64,000 nt of DNA from Spirosoma foliorum (GTDB lineage Bacteria; Bacteroidota; Bacteroidia; Cytophagales; Spirosomataceae): positions 4,353,001 to 4,417,000 of the forward strand of contig NZ_CP059732.1 in assembly GCF_014117325.1 (NCBI RefSeq), in the 5' to 3' direction. The notes below the pieces were generated by a model. The model saw nothing but the letters and a program-made list of their open reading frames with translations, was not told the DNA's origin and did not search any database. Both the position numbers and the translations under genes were made by a program. Positions 45,801-54,119 of this stretch are shown here, one piece after another; position 1 is the first letter of the stretch; each line of letters begins with the position of its first letter.

Positions 45801-46771
45801 TACTCAAATATATAGAAGCATCGAAAGAGCAGATACATTATGAAATTGCCAACGTCATTGAGACAACACTTGGCAATCAGGAAAGTAGGTGCCGAACAAG
45901 TTTACAGCAATTTGTACGATTCAATCTAGAACAGTTTCGAGTTGGGAATTCGGCATTTAATGATGCTCGTGATGTTTGGGAGAACCTACGTCAGGTAGCT
46001 CTGAAACAAGATTTTTCCCACAAGCTTTTAGAACGATTCAGCGGTACGTTTCAAAGTAAGTATTTCTATAAAGGACGCTTGTTTTATGACAAGAATAGCC
46101 AAGTTATTCCATACCATCTGTGGAGTAATGACTTTATCGAATGGGAAATAAATTCGCTGTATTATCCAGTAATCGGCAACGACCTGTTACGGAAGCATTT
46201 CAATCGCCAAGGATTTCCAATGGAATTTTTAAATAGAGAGTACTTTTTTACGCCCTATTTCTGGCAAGCTATTCTGTCAGGAGTGATAGGTGAGGAAGCA
46301 ATTCGTGTGCTATTAGCCCATGAATTAGGGGATAACATTTTTGAGGAAATTACTGACTCGTTATTTGAAATAGCAGATTTAAAGCTTCGAAACGTGCCGT
46401 TTTACGTGGATTGCAAAAACTACAGCGAGGCAACACTTCAGCAGTTTGAGCTTGAATCAGATGATCCCCTTGTAAATCCACGCTTTAAGTTAAGTCAATC
46501 TCATTTTCAGGCCAATGCACAGCGAAAATGGCATTTACTCCAGCGATATCATAAAACGAACCGGTGCAAGTTAATCTTTATCAACTTCATTGGCCATAGC
46601 GAACGTCTACTACATTATTTTGATCAAAACTGGCAGGAAACTAGTTTCGATCGTGCCCGATATGTTATTGTACAAGGCGTTCTTAATCGTGACGGCCAAA
46701 ATCGTTACGAACACTATTGCAATGGTTTTAGACAGTTTATTACCGACTTACAAAACACCTTAACTAATTAA
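42893..46771 (+). CDS. Large SF2-type helicase fused to a PD-(D/E)xK-like nuclease
   Basis: A 1292-residue protein and the first gene of a two-gene operon. N-terminal helicase motifs are visible: Walker A GTGLGKTT at 29-36, Walker B/motif II LFLDEFDFLE with D258-E259, motif III GLSATAD with S581-T583, and motif VI QAIGRIERV with R920 and R923. The gap of about 320 residues between motifs II and III is unusually long and helical. The C-terminal part (about 1130-1270) has a restriction-nuclease-like order: acidic residues in DNIFEEITDSLF, D in EIADLKL, VDCKNYS with D1173 and K1175, then KLIFINFIG. This suggests ATP-driven translocation on nucleic acid coupled to cleavage. Base composition is AT-richer than the flanks, suggesting transfer. 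I know no named family with this exact architecture. Confidence 0.75.
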   Translation: MSYFYDYYQRVIYSTTSEPVVGLKLVLGGTGLGKTTGIKEVIQQHPVDDPRQFMYVTNRVQLLDEMLKSVPSAIYLKRDAENLIDVLLKEEIYLLQFFNHPIVTIYLEQINDEKPGQINLPLLRQYTDYLIKEPEYVRNNPNDEVIARRVGYILRAVKLVFYQIRQVETLAKQQRPKNKEQISLCQEHFSQLVQLEMIGELFPFIRFKYGKDKNGSSHKLLLITVQKAFHGFFDGKRIVNLENLSAENNSGKYVLFLDEFDFLETDLANLICADNEIANPFDFVESFYSRLRRNKLPVTKYLQDRILRRRTLYKRHSEDESIELIRERPRGEISQIVVNRGKDRQVIWQKEEKGEFKRTIKVEHSSEDKNILGVKQSISIRYRIRQIIKKVDKLADQTAPVNQQINFPQINHFICTDRAIRGKSIFQTSISIVAKPIYLDERRRANSFNLHSERTEQSKSAFHLFQTVRSAAIDVLRLLKEVSLKYPSLYPELVRQCFGDLFYSSAINMLNTIHQQPPTRLSAPTDYDKLHQNGLSLYEIQKNVSAESDREEVAFRHLAVYLTPERILRSLIKHNLVFGLSATADIDRLLRNFDVERYLRQQDGLVVFPFTNEDEDTIRKANDAKQNGSTYNEGRKNRIGLALAEELSNDHSIAKFLDNVAETNEAIFDKGNTRAYRLKRLKHFFSTLLWIKDTLRRDDPGGLAKDSHLLFYHTYKHIQFLFKNQATRQLSIPDERRERHLVYSIKELPNKETERFSYYELTLYDQSFIVVFYDSALGRTLNKIEENNYEKLFWEQKPVIVITQYASAGNGINPQYYPDLDSKTAGPSALKDFKNIHLLDSPHFYFSDTNPDQLPQENNSIIKRNAYNLAKLFHAGAISEREIKSYLDNIRRGNFLNETYKSTEDGILNQLAVFVQAIGRIERVWSQMADQTIRLDRDVYKVFAQFVGEDRFAEALINLRKHCSNNVRLLLKYIEASKEQIHYEIANVIETTLGNQESRCRTSLQQFVRFNLEQFRVGNSAFNDARDVWENLRQVALKQDFSHKLLERFSGTFQSKYFYKGRLFYDKNSQVIPYHLWSNDFIEWEINSLYYPVIGNDLLRKHFNRQGFPMEFLNREYFFTPYFWQAILSGVIGEEAIRVLLAHELGDNIFEEITDSLFEIADLKLRNVPFYVDCKNYSEATLQQFELESDDPLVNPRFKLSQSHFQANAQRKWHLLQRYHKTNRCKLIFINFIGHSERLLHYFDQNWQETSFDRARYVIVQGVLNRDGQNRYEHYCNGFRQFITDLQNTLTN

Positions 46772-46774
46772 TCA

Positions 46775-48961
46775 ATGACAGCTATCCGCACAAATCACAT
46801 TGTATTACACACCGACCTTTTTGATTTATCCCAATTGCTCAATCACTATCAAATCGTACGCTATACGATTCCCGACCCAAACGCTTTGTTTGAAAATGGG
46901 GTAGTTTTTCGAAATGAGCTAGGCCGCTTAAAGTACACAGATAAAGCTTACGCTATGTTGCAGAACCTTTTCAAAGAGCAGTTGGAGAGGCCTTATTATT
47001 ATAATAGTCCAAACTTAACCTTACTGGTTATGTTTGATCGCAAAGACCAGGCACCAGCTCTTACAATTCCTTTCCTAAAGAATGAATCTATTAAGCCAAC
47101 AATTCTTTCGACTGATGCAGTCGCCAATATAGCCTACCAACTAACGCCAGGCGGATACTCCCAACTACACCTATTAATGAAGTTGATGCTTGCAAAATTT
47201 CATTTTGACTACGACCGTCAGCATCTAATGTGTCAAGGGAAATTTTTTGTTTTCGGCAAAAAAGTCCTTATCAAGAAAAAAACACCGCATATTGTTGCTT
47301 TAGAACTCGGACTAAAGGATGACTACAAGCATAATAGAGACAATGATCCGAATAAGGAGTATGCTATTACGTTTGAGGCAACTTGCTTTTTAGAATATTA
47401 CCAGGGATTTCAAAATGAGAAAGATGAGGATATTGCCTACCGCTACTATTACGAGTTAGTAACCGATAGTGGCGACTTAAAATATCTCCGACAGATCAAA
47501 CGTGGAAGTGTAAAAGCCTACACTAGTCAAGGCTATGTCGAGCTAACCACTCCTATTCGAAGAAAACTTCAAGCTTCTGGCAAAACAGCTCCACGAGCAG
47601 ATATGGCTTGGTTTGACGCATATCATCCTTTTGAAAGTCGAATGCCAATCCTCCACCAGTTCCAGAATTTATTTGTCGAATTTCTGAATGCGTGGGGATT
47701 ATCGGCAAGTGTTAAAAGTGGGTTATTTCAACAGTATAGACCCCAGATTAAGCATTCTGATTTACGGTTAGATCTATTGAACAATATAAATTTGATAGAC
47801 ATTCGTGAAAATAAAAAGGATGTTGATGCTGAAAAATATGTCTCGTTCATGAATCAAGCGGCTTCATTTTTAGAAGATAGTTATAATAAAAGGCAAAAGT
47901 CTAAAGACCCTCGTACATTCAAATACTCATTTAACCTCGTCAACGAAACTGAGCTTAATAAAGATATTCCAACAATAGTATTATATGATTGTGCAAAAGA
48001 AGCGTATGAACTTAAAGCTGGTACGGACGGATTGCCAACAGGTCTATTATCACGCTTTAATCGCTCGGATGCTAAAAAAGCCTTTTATCAAAAATACCCA
48101 AACTTACCAAAGCATACGCTAAACGTCAATCCAAATTCGGTTAATGACTTTACTGATGTTCAGCGCTATTTGACATACGCCCCTTTAACCTGTCAGCTCA
48201 TTAAGCCTGAGGGTAAAGAGAAGGAAAATGAAGCAAAAGAACAATGGAAATTCAGTCATGCTGACTATAAACACCGCCTTCAAGTGGTATTTAGCGAGTT
48301 ATTTAAGAAATATTTTCTGGCTCAGGAATGGCCAGTGTATGATAAGCGCTATAATTTACCTTGTTTTCCTGAATTCGGATCGATAGCTAAAGATTTGGTA
48401 TTTGTGTACAATTTTCAGTTTAATGAAGATGACAAGCATAGAATGCTGATGCATAGTCGTAATGGCAAGTTTGAGTTTATTGATTTAACAGTTTCTTCTC
48501 AAGGCGGTAATAAATTGCTGGAACCTCTCAATATTTCATTAGCTGATTTGGAAGTGTACTGCAACAATAAATATACGAAAGATAAAAAGGGAGATTTTGA
48601 TAAAGCTGCTTTCATCATTGGTCCGAATCTATGCTTGGAGATTGAGCGTTTAGACGAAGTAATCCTATACGATTTTGACACTATTGGTGAGCAGAAGCGG
48701 TATGGAAAAGACTTAGTATATCATCAATACCTGTGGCATAATTTGACAGATGATATTTATTTTGTAGGCAGTCCTGATGCTTTTAATCGTACAAAACCGC
48801 AAAAAAATGCCTTTCATTTGTATAAGATACATAAGCATCGTTATGATGGTAATTTTGATCTCTCTTTACTGTATGAAGCCATGAGCGTAGAATTTGTGCG
48901 TAATCGGCAATATACTGTACTCCCTTACTTTTTTGATTTTATGCGGTTAATCAAGGAGTAA
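46775..48961 (+). CDS. Unassigned 728-residue partner of the helicase-nuclease
   Basis: A large soluble protein starting 3 bases after the helicase stop, so co-translated and surely a partner. It is rich in aromatic and charged residues, with no signal or membrane segment, and matches no family I recognise. Seen in it are an N-terminal region (1-270) with many beta-like strands, a middle (280-400) with WFDAYHPFESRMPILHQFQNLF, a segment IPTIVLYDCAKEAYEL near 405-420 that looks like the strand of an alpha/beta domain, and a C-terminal alpha/beta region (530-728) ending LPYFFDFMRLIKE. The overall size and the helicase-nuclease partner recall pPIWI_RE modules, but I cannot find a catalytic tetrad or the diagnostic Arg/Glu, so that is only a hypothesis. 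Shares the AT-rich composition of its neighbour. Confidence 0.7.
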   Translation: MTAIRTNHIVLHTDLFDLSQLLNHYQIVRYTIPDPNALFENGVVFRNELGRLKYTDKAYAMLQNLFKEQLERPYYYNSPNLTLLVMFDRKDQAPALTIPFLKNESIKPTILSTDAVANIAYQLTPGGYSQLHLLMKLMLAKFHFDYDRQHLMCQGKFFVFGKKVLIKKKTPHIVALELGLKDDYKHNRDNDPNKEYAITFEATCFLEYYQGFQNEKDEDIAYRYYYELVTDSGDLKYLRQIKRGSVKAYTSQGYVELTTPIRRKLQASGKTAPRADMAWFDAYHPFESRMPILHQFQNLFVEFLNAWGLSASVKSGLFQQYRPQIKHSDLRLDLLNNINLIDIRENKKDVDAEKYVSFMNQAASFLEDSYNKRQKSKDPRTFKYSFNLVNETELNKDIPTIVLYDCAKEAYELKAGTDGLPTGLLSRFNRSDAKKAFYQKYPNLPKHTLNVNPNSVNDFTDVQRYLTYAPLTCQLIKPEGKEKENEAKEQWKFSHADYKHRLQVVFSELFKKYFLAQEWPVYDKRYNLPCFPEFGSIAKDLVFVYNFQFNEDDKHRMLMHSRNGKFEFIDLTVSSQGGNKLLEPLNISLADLEVYCNNKYTKDKKGDFDKAAFIIGPNLCLEIERLDEVILYDFDTIGEQKRYGKDLVYHQYLWHNLTDDIYFVGSPDAFNRTKPQKNAFHLYKIHKHRYDGNFDLSLLYEAMSVEFVRNRQYTVLPYFFDFMRLIKE

Positions 48962-49101
48962 GTTTATTTCCCTGAATTTCACATTATGGATAAATGCCCA
49001 TCATCAATTAGTTAAGCATGTTGCCACATTTCAATGCAATTTTCCCCCATTGTATGCATCCAGAATACCTTCGTTGAAAACTGTGGTTAGCTTAAGCTGC
49101 T

Positions 49102-49204
49102 AATAAGGTCTTCCAGGCCACTAAACCTTAAAATGTCAATATTTTAAGGTTTAGTGGCCTGGAAGACCTTATTTTTAAGTTACATTTACAACTAAACCTT
49201 AAAA
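49102..49204. repeat. 33-bp perfect hairpin plus a third half-copy before the Fic gene
   Basis: Arms 49102-49134 and 49141-49173 are exact reverse complements around a 6-base loop, an exceptionally stable fold. The inner part of the arm, ACTAAACCTTAAAA, recurs once more at 49191-49204, 14 bases before the Fic start. The hairpin probably ends the helicase operon. The extra copy may be a regulatory site for the Fic gene. Confidence 0.8.
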
Positions 49205-49217
49205 ACAGCCTTTTTTA

Positions 49218-50351
49218 ATGCCTCCCAAGCCGCTTTATATAATCAATCCTGATCGGAATGTACCCTGGAATAGATTGCCGGAGCTTCCAATTCATCCAGA
49301 TTTATATCGCACTGTTGCTATTTACGAACAATTGGGGTATGCAAAGGAAGCTCTTGGCCGTTTGCAGGGACGCAGCGTGGCCATCCCAAACCAAGGCTTA
49401 CTGATTAATTCGATTAGCCTACAGGAGGCAAAAGCCTCTAGCGCTATTGAAAATATATTCACGACAGATGATGAATTATACCGGGCTTTTAGCGAAAGCA
49501 CAACAGAACAGGCCACGGAGCCGACGAAAGAGGTGCTTCGCTACCGATAAGCGTTATGGAAAGGTTATCACTATCTCAAGAGTCAGGATGGCTTTACATT
49601 AGATTACTTTATCCAGACTTTTCAGGAAATCAAACAATCGGGCGAAGGCTTTCGACCCGCTTTCTCTTCCGTGTATATTCGGCAGGGAGGTAGTGGTTTA
49701 AACGCAGGTAAACCCGTTTATACTCCCCCACGAGGTCAAGGCGTGCTGGAGGCAAAACTAGCCAACTTAGTTACCTTCCAGAATGACGATAAAACGTATC
49801 GGATTGATCCTTTACTAAAGATGGCAATTGGCCACTTTCAGTTTGAGGCTATCCACCCATTTCGGGATGGGAATGGTCGAACCGGGCGTCTATTCAACAT
49901 CCATTACCTAACCCAGAAAGGATTACTGGATTACCCCATTCTGTACCTAAGTCGCTATATAGTCGAACATAAAGAAGCTTATTACAACGCGCTGGCTGGG
50001 GTTTCACAACGGGGCGATTGGCAGGGGTGGCTACTGTATATGCTTAGAGCAGTAGAAGAAACAGCTGGTTTGACCTATGAAAAGATCAATCATATCATCG
50101 CTGCTCGTGATGCCGTATTATCAGTAATTACCAGCCAGAAAGGCATTAGTCGGCCCGATCAACTCACTCAGAAAATCTTTACACAGCCCGTAACTCGGGT
50201 TCGGCATCTAACTGAAGATCGAACTTACTCAGAGAATACGGCTCGGGATTATCTGAATAAATTAGTAGACGTAGGCGTTGTAGAGCGCAAAACAGTAGGT
50301 GGCCATCATTACTTTATCAATAGAGAACTGTATAGTATTTTGGCAGAGTAG
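49218..50351 (+). pseudogene. Fic-family AMP-transferase interrupted by one in-frame stop
   Basis: One frame of 377 codons is broken only by TAA at 49548-49550 (VLRYR-stop-ALWKGYHYL), most simply a GAA-to-TAA change. The Fic catalytic motif HPFRDGNGRTGR is intact near residue 213. The inhibitory (S/T)xxxE(G/N) motif is SSAIEN near residue 75, ahead of the stop, which marks a class II Fic protein with its own inhibitor helix. A C-terminal winged helix (about 300-375, ENTARDYLNKLVDVGVVERK) suggests self-regulation by DNA binding. Fic enzymes attach AMP or other groups to target proteins. A restart at the GTG at 49671 would make a core without the inhibitory helix. Confidence 0.85.
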
Positions 50352-50609
50352 CAAAAAAGAAAAGTCATTGTATCTTAACTCAATAGACAGTCGTCTTCGA
50401 TATTGCATATATGGTATATCCACAAGTATAAAGAATGTGGCTAGAAGCAATGTCTACAATTCGGTTTAAGAACATACCAAAAAGTGCAAATTAAACCTAA
50501 TAAGGGTAATTTAGCGCAGGCAACGACTTTACAACCGTGGACGTGCGTATTTATCAACGAAGGACCCGAACACTTGTATTCCCAAACCGCTATTAATTAA
50601 CCTTAACTC

Positions 50610-51857
50610 ATGCAGGCAACAACCGCACCTGGCAAATCGACGCCAGCTAGTTTTACCGAAAACAAATACCTCGTCACCCTCGTTTTTGTTACCTCTCTTT
50701 TCATGTTTTGGGGTATCGCCATTACCATGGGCGATGTCTTGAACAAACATTTTCAGCACGTTTTGAGCCTCACTAAAACGCAATCGGCTTTTGTCCAGTT
50801 TGCTATTTTTGGCGCTTATTTCGTAATGGGCATTCCGGCTGGCTTGTTCATGAAGCGGTTTGGCTACAAAAACGGTGTATTACTAGGGCTTGGGCTGTTT
50901 GCCACGGGCGCGTTTTTGTTTGTGCCTGCTGCAGCAGCTGTTTCCTTTACTTATTTTGGGATTGCTCTTTTCATTCTCGGTTGTGGCCTGTCTACCCTCG
51001 AAACGGTTGCTCACCCATTTGTAGCCTCCCTTGGCGACCAGCGTACCAGCGACCAGCGAATCAATTTCGCACAGGCGTTCAACGCCTTAGGAGCCATCAT
51101 CGGACCAGCCATCGGGTCTTATTTTCTTTTACGCAACAATACCGAAGGAAGCACCGACCTAACGTCTGTGAAGACCTTATATATTGCCATCGGTAGTGTT
51201 ATTGCAACCATTGCCATTCTTTTCTCTTTCGTAAAAGTCCCTGCTTTAACAGATCCTCATGCCGCAGTAGCCGATCCCGACGCAGCGAATGTCGACGTAG
51301 AGCCAGGAAAAACTCTTTTTCAACATACGCACTTCGTCTGGGCAGTAATTGCCCAGACGTTTAATGTGGCTGCACAGGGAGGAACCTGGGCATTTTTCAT
51401 CAATTACGGTCATGAGAAAATGGGCTTCTCAGACGCAGTCGCAGGCAACTACATGGTGCTGTTTATGGGACTGATGTTAGTCGGACGTTTTGTCGGTACG
51501 TTCCTGATGCGGTTTGTAGCTCCCCATACCCTGCTGGCCATCTTTGCCGGGGCTAATATTCTGATGTGCCTCATCATTACGCAAAGTTTGGGCTGGCCTT
51601 CTTTCATTGCCCTGCTCATGCTGAATTTCTTCTTCAGCATCATGTTCCCAACCATTTTTAGTCTGGGTTTGAAAAATCTGGGATCGCATACGCAACAGGG
51701 AGCTTCCTTTATTTCAATGGGCGTAGCCGGTGGTGCAGTATTTCCATTTTTGATGGGTATGGCCGCGGAAAAAGATGTAGCCAATGCGTACTACCTGCCA
51801 ATTATCTGTTACGCAGTGATTTTCCTTTTTGGAGCGAAGTTTTATAAGGTGAAGTAA
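50610..51857 (+). CDS. MFS sugar transporter, FucP-like
   Basis: A 415-residue inner-membrane proton symporter with about twelve membrane helices. Family signatures are LVTLVFVTSLFMFWGIAITMGDVLNKHFQ at the first helix, AGLFMKRFGYKNGVLLGLGLFATGAFLF and ETVAHPFVASLGDQRTSDQRINFAQAFNALGAIIGP, all typical of the L-fucose:H+ symporter (FucP/HexU) group. Adjacent kduI and a DUF4861 protein suggest the substrate is a hexuronate or a pectin-derived sugar rather than fucose. It is the first gene of the cluster. Confidence 0.9.
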   Translation: MQATTAPGKSTPASFTENKYLVTLVFVTSLFMFWGIAITMGDVLNKHFQHVLSLTKTQSAFVQFAIFGAYFVMGIPAGLFMKRFGYKNGVLLGLGLFATGAFLFVPAAAAVSFTYFGIALFILGCGLSTLETVAHPFVASLGDQRTSDQRINFAQAFNALGAIIGPAIGSYFLLRNNTEGSTDLTSVKTLYIAIGSVIATIAILFSFVKVPALTDPHAAVADPDAANVDVEPGKTLFQHTHFVWAVIAQTFNVAAQGGTWAFFINYGHEKMGFSDAVAGNYMVLFMGLMLVGRFVGTFLMRFVAPHTLLAIFAGANILMCLIITQSLGWPSFIALLMLNFFFSIMFPTIFSLGLKNLGSHTQQGASFISMGVAGGAVFPFLMGMAAEKDVANAYYLPIICYAVIFLFGAKFYKVK

Positions 51858-52018
51858 GAACGCTCTTGCGAAAGTTTGTATCTGGAAGGGTATTCCAGGG
51901 GTATTTCAGACTATTTCTTTGTGGAATCTAACGTGGGCACCAAACAGAGACCAGCTGTTTGGTGCTTATTTTATCTTAAAATACATAAACCTGCCGCAAG
52001 CAGACAACCGATAGTTTT

Positions 52019-52888
52019 ATGCAAACTGAATTGACCTCACCGGCCAGTGAAACCGTTTTTGAAAGCCGATATGCCAGCTCGCCCAACGAGGTAAAAGGAA
52101 TGAATACCGACCAGTTACGACAGAATTTCCTCATCGAAAATCTGTTCGTTGCGAATCAGTTTCGTTGGACATTATCTTTCTTCGATCGTTACCTAACTGG
52201 TGGTATTATGCCCACTTCAGGGCAGGTAACGTTAGAAGCCCCCGATCAGCTCAAAGCGGCTTATTTCCTCGAACGTCGTGAGTTAGGTATCATTAACGTT
52301 GGTGGTTCAGGACAGGTAGTAGCCGATGGTACTACCTACGATTTAGAATACAAAGAGGCTCTTTATATTGGTCAGGGCACGAAAAGTGTTCAATTTAGCT
52401 CGCACGATGAAGCTAATCCGGCTAAATTCTACTTAAACTCTACGCCCGCAACTCACAGCTATCCCAGCCGGAAAATAGCTCGCTCGGAAGCAGAAGTTGT
52501 TGAATTGGGCAGCATGGAAACCGCTAACCACCGGGTGATTAATAAACTGCTGGTGAATAGCGTTTTACCAACCTGTCAATTACAAATGGGTATGACCGAG
52601 TTGAAAGCGGGTAGCGTTTGGAATACTATGCCCGCTCATACGCATGACCGGCGCATGGAAGTCTATTTTTACTTCGAAGTGCCGCAGGGTCAAAGTGTCT
52701 GTCATTTCATGGGGCAACCGCAGGAAACCCGCCATATCTGGATGCAAAACGAACAGGCGGTTATTTCGCCTAACTGGTCGATTCACTCCGGGGCTGGCAC
52801 GTCGAATTATACGTTCATTTGGGGAATGGCCGGTGAAAACCTCGACTATGGCGATATGGATTTCTGCGCGATTACTGATTTAAAATAA
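52019..52888 (+). CDS. kduI: 5-dehydro-4-deoxy-D-glucuronate isomerase
   Basis: A 289-residue cytosolic metal enzyme that converts 5-keto-4-deoxyuronate to 2,5-diketo-3-deoxygluconate in pectin and glycosaminoglycan breakdown. Recognisable motifs are YLTGGIMP, FLERRELGIINVGG, the zinc-binding MPAHTHDRRMEVYFYFE (two His and Glu) and ISPNWSIHSGAGTSNYTFIWGMAGENLDYGDMD at the C terminus with the last His. The start ATG at 52019 gives standard length. Its usual partner kduD is not in this cluster. The next gene follows after one base. Confidence 0.95.
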   Translation: MQTELTSPASETVFESRYASSPNEVKGMNTDQLRQNFLIENLFVANQFRWTLSFFDRYLTGGIMPTSGQVTLEAPDQLKAAYFLERRELGIINVGGSGQVVADGTTYDLEYKEALYIGQGTKSVQFSSHDEANPAKFYLNSTPATHSYPSRKIARSEAEVVELGSMETANHRVINKLLVNSVLPTCQLQMGMTELKAGSVWNTMPAHTHDRRMEVYFYFEVPQGQSVCHFMGQPQETRHIWMQNEQAVISPNWSIHSGAGTSNYTFIWGMAGENLDYGDMDFCAITDLK

Positions 52889-52889
52889 A

Positions 52890-54008
52890 ATGAGATTTTC
52901 GCTGGTATTAGGTGTTTTGATTGGTTTGTCGGGGAAGGCAATCAGTCAAAACGCCACACTTAACGTTACGAATCCGGGTAATAGGCCACTGATTCAATCA
53001 GTCGTTGAAATTCCCTGGGCAACGGTGACGAAAGCTTACCCCGCAATCGATACGGCTCAATTGCAGGTTGTTCTGGCAGGAAAAGAAGTACCTTATCAGC
53101 TTGAACATCGGGGAACAAAGGCCATTCAAAACCTACTTGTTCAGCTATCGGCTAGTCCTAAACAAACGATTCAACTAACCTTACGTCGAGGAAAGCCTGC
53201 CCCAATAGCGGCCAAAACATACTGCCGGTATGTACCCGAACGCTACGACGATTTTGCCTGGGAAAACGATAAGGTTGCTTTTCGCATCTATGGGGCGGCT
53301 CTCAACGGGCGTTCCGATAATGCCTATGGCTCCGACATCTGGGCCAAACGCACTGATGCGCTGATTCTTAACAAATGGTATAAGGGCGACGATTACCACA
53401 AGGATCATGGCGAAGGACTGGATTACTACCACGTTGGTCTGACGCTGGGCGCAGGCGACATCGGGGTTTTCCTCAACGACTCAATCCAGTTCATTCACAA
53501 CTATCGTTCCTGGGAAGTACTGGACAATGGGCCACTGCGCTCTACCTTTCGGGTAAAGTTTGACCCTTATACATTCAAGGGCATTACTGTTAATGAGACC
53601 CGAACGGTATCGCTGGATGCAGGTTCTCAGTTAAGCAAGGTACTGGTCGCTATTATTCATACGGCTGCTCAGGCCTTACCTATGGTAGTCGGTATTACGT
53701 TACGACCCGAAGAAAGTCCATTACTGCTGGCCGAAAAAGAGGGAATTTTGGGGTATTGGGAACCGAAACACGGTGACGATGGTACCATTGGTGTCGGTTG
53801 TTTATTTACAACATCGCCGGTAACGATGATGCGTAACTATCAACATGGGTTGACTAAGTTGAGCGTTAAATCTGGCAATACTATTACCTATTACACGGGT
53901 GGTGCCTGGGACAAAGCTGGACAAATAACTTCCAGCGATGCCTGGTTTGCTTACCTTCGTCAGTATGCAGATCAACTGAAGCACAAGCCAGTCGTAAGAA
54001 TTAATTAG
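52890..54008 (+). CDS. Exported DUF4861 protein
   Basis: A 372-residue protein with a signal peptide (MRFSLVLGVLIGLSGKAISQ) and a DUF4861 domain covering the rest (ERYDDFAWENDKVAFRIYG, SDIWAKRTDALILNKWY, YHVGLTLGAGDIGVF, GILGYWEPKHGDDGTIGVG). The family is found in Bacteroidota polysaccharide-use loci beside uronate genes and probably binds or processes unsaturated uronates in the periplasm; no activity is established to my knowledge. It starts one base after kduI, so they are co-transcribed. Confidence 0.88.
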   Translation: MRFSLVLGVLIGLSGKAISQNATLNVTNPGNRPLIQSVVEIPWATVTKAYPAIDTAQLQVVLAGKEVPYQLEHRGTKAIQNLLVQLSASPKQTIQLTLRRGKPAPIAAKTYCRYVPERYDDFAWENDKVAFRIYGAALNGRSDNAYGSDIWAKRTDALILNKWYKGDDYHKDHGEGLDYYHVGLTLGAGDIGVFLNDSIQFIHNYRSWEVLDNGPLRSTFRVKFDPYTFKGITVNETRTVSLDAGSQLSKVLVAIIHTAAQALPMVVGITLRPEESPLLLAEKEGILGYWEPKHGDDGTIGVGCLFTTSPVTMMRNYQHGLTKLSVKSGNTITYYTGGAWDKAGQITSSDAWFAYLRQYADQLKHKPVVRIN

Positions 54009-54018
54009 TTTACTATTC

Positions 54019-54078
54019 CAGGTTCAATGTTTCATGTTCCAGTTGACTGACGTATGATGACATGAAACATTGAACCTG
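54019..54078. repeat. 19-bp perfect inverted repeat after the DUF4861 gene
   Basis: Arms 54019-54037 and 54060-54078 are exact reverse complements, ten bases after the stop codon. Wording around CAGGTTCAATGTTTCATGT looks like a dispersed repeat unit. Likely terminator. Confidence 0.75.
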
Positions 54079-54119
54079 AAACAATAAATATACTCCCTTT
54101 GAACCCTATTCGTTAAACC

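Noticed and set aside
42893..48961. Type IV CRISPR (DinG) or Cas3-type locus
   Set aside because: No repeat array or Cas proteins nearby, and the helicase motif II is DEFD with a different domain order.
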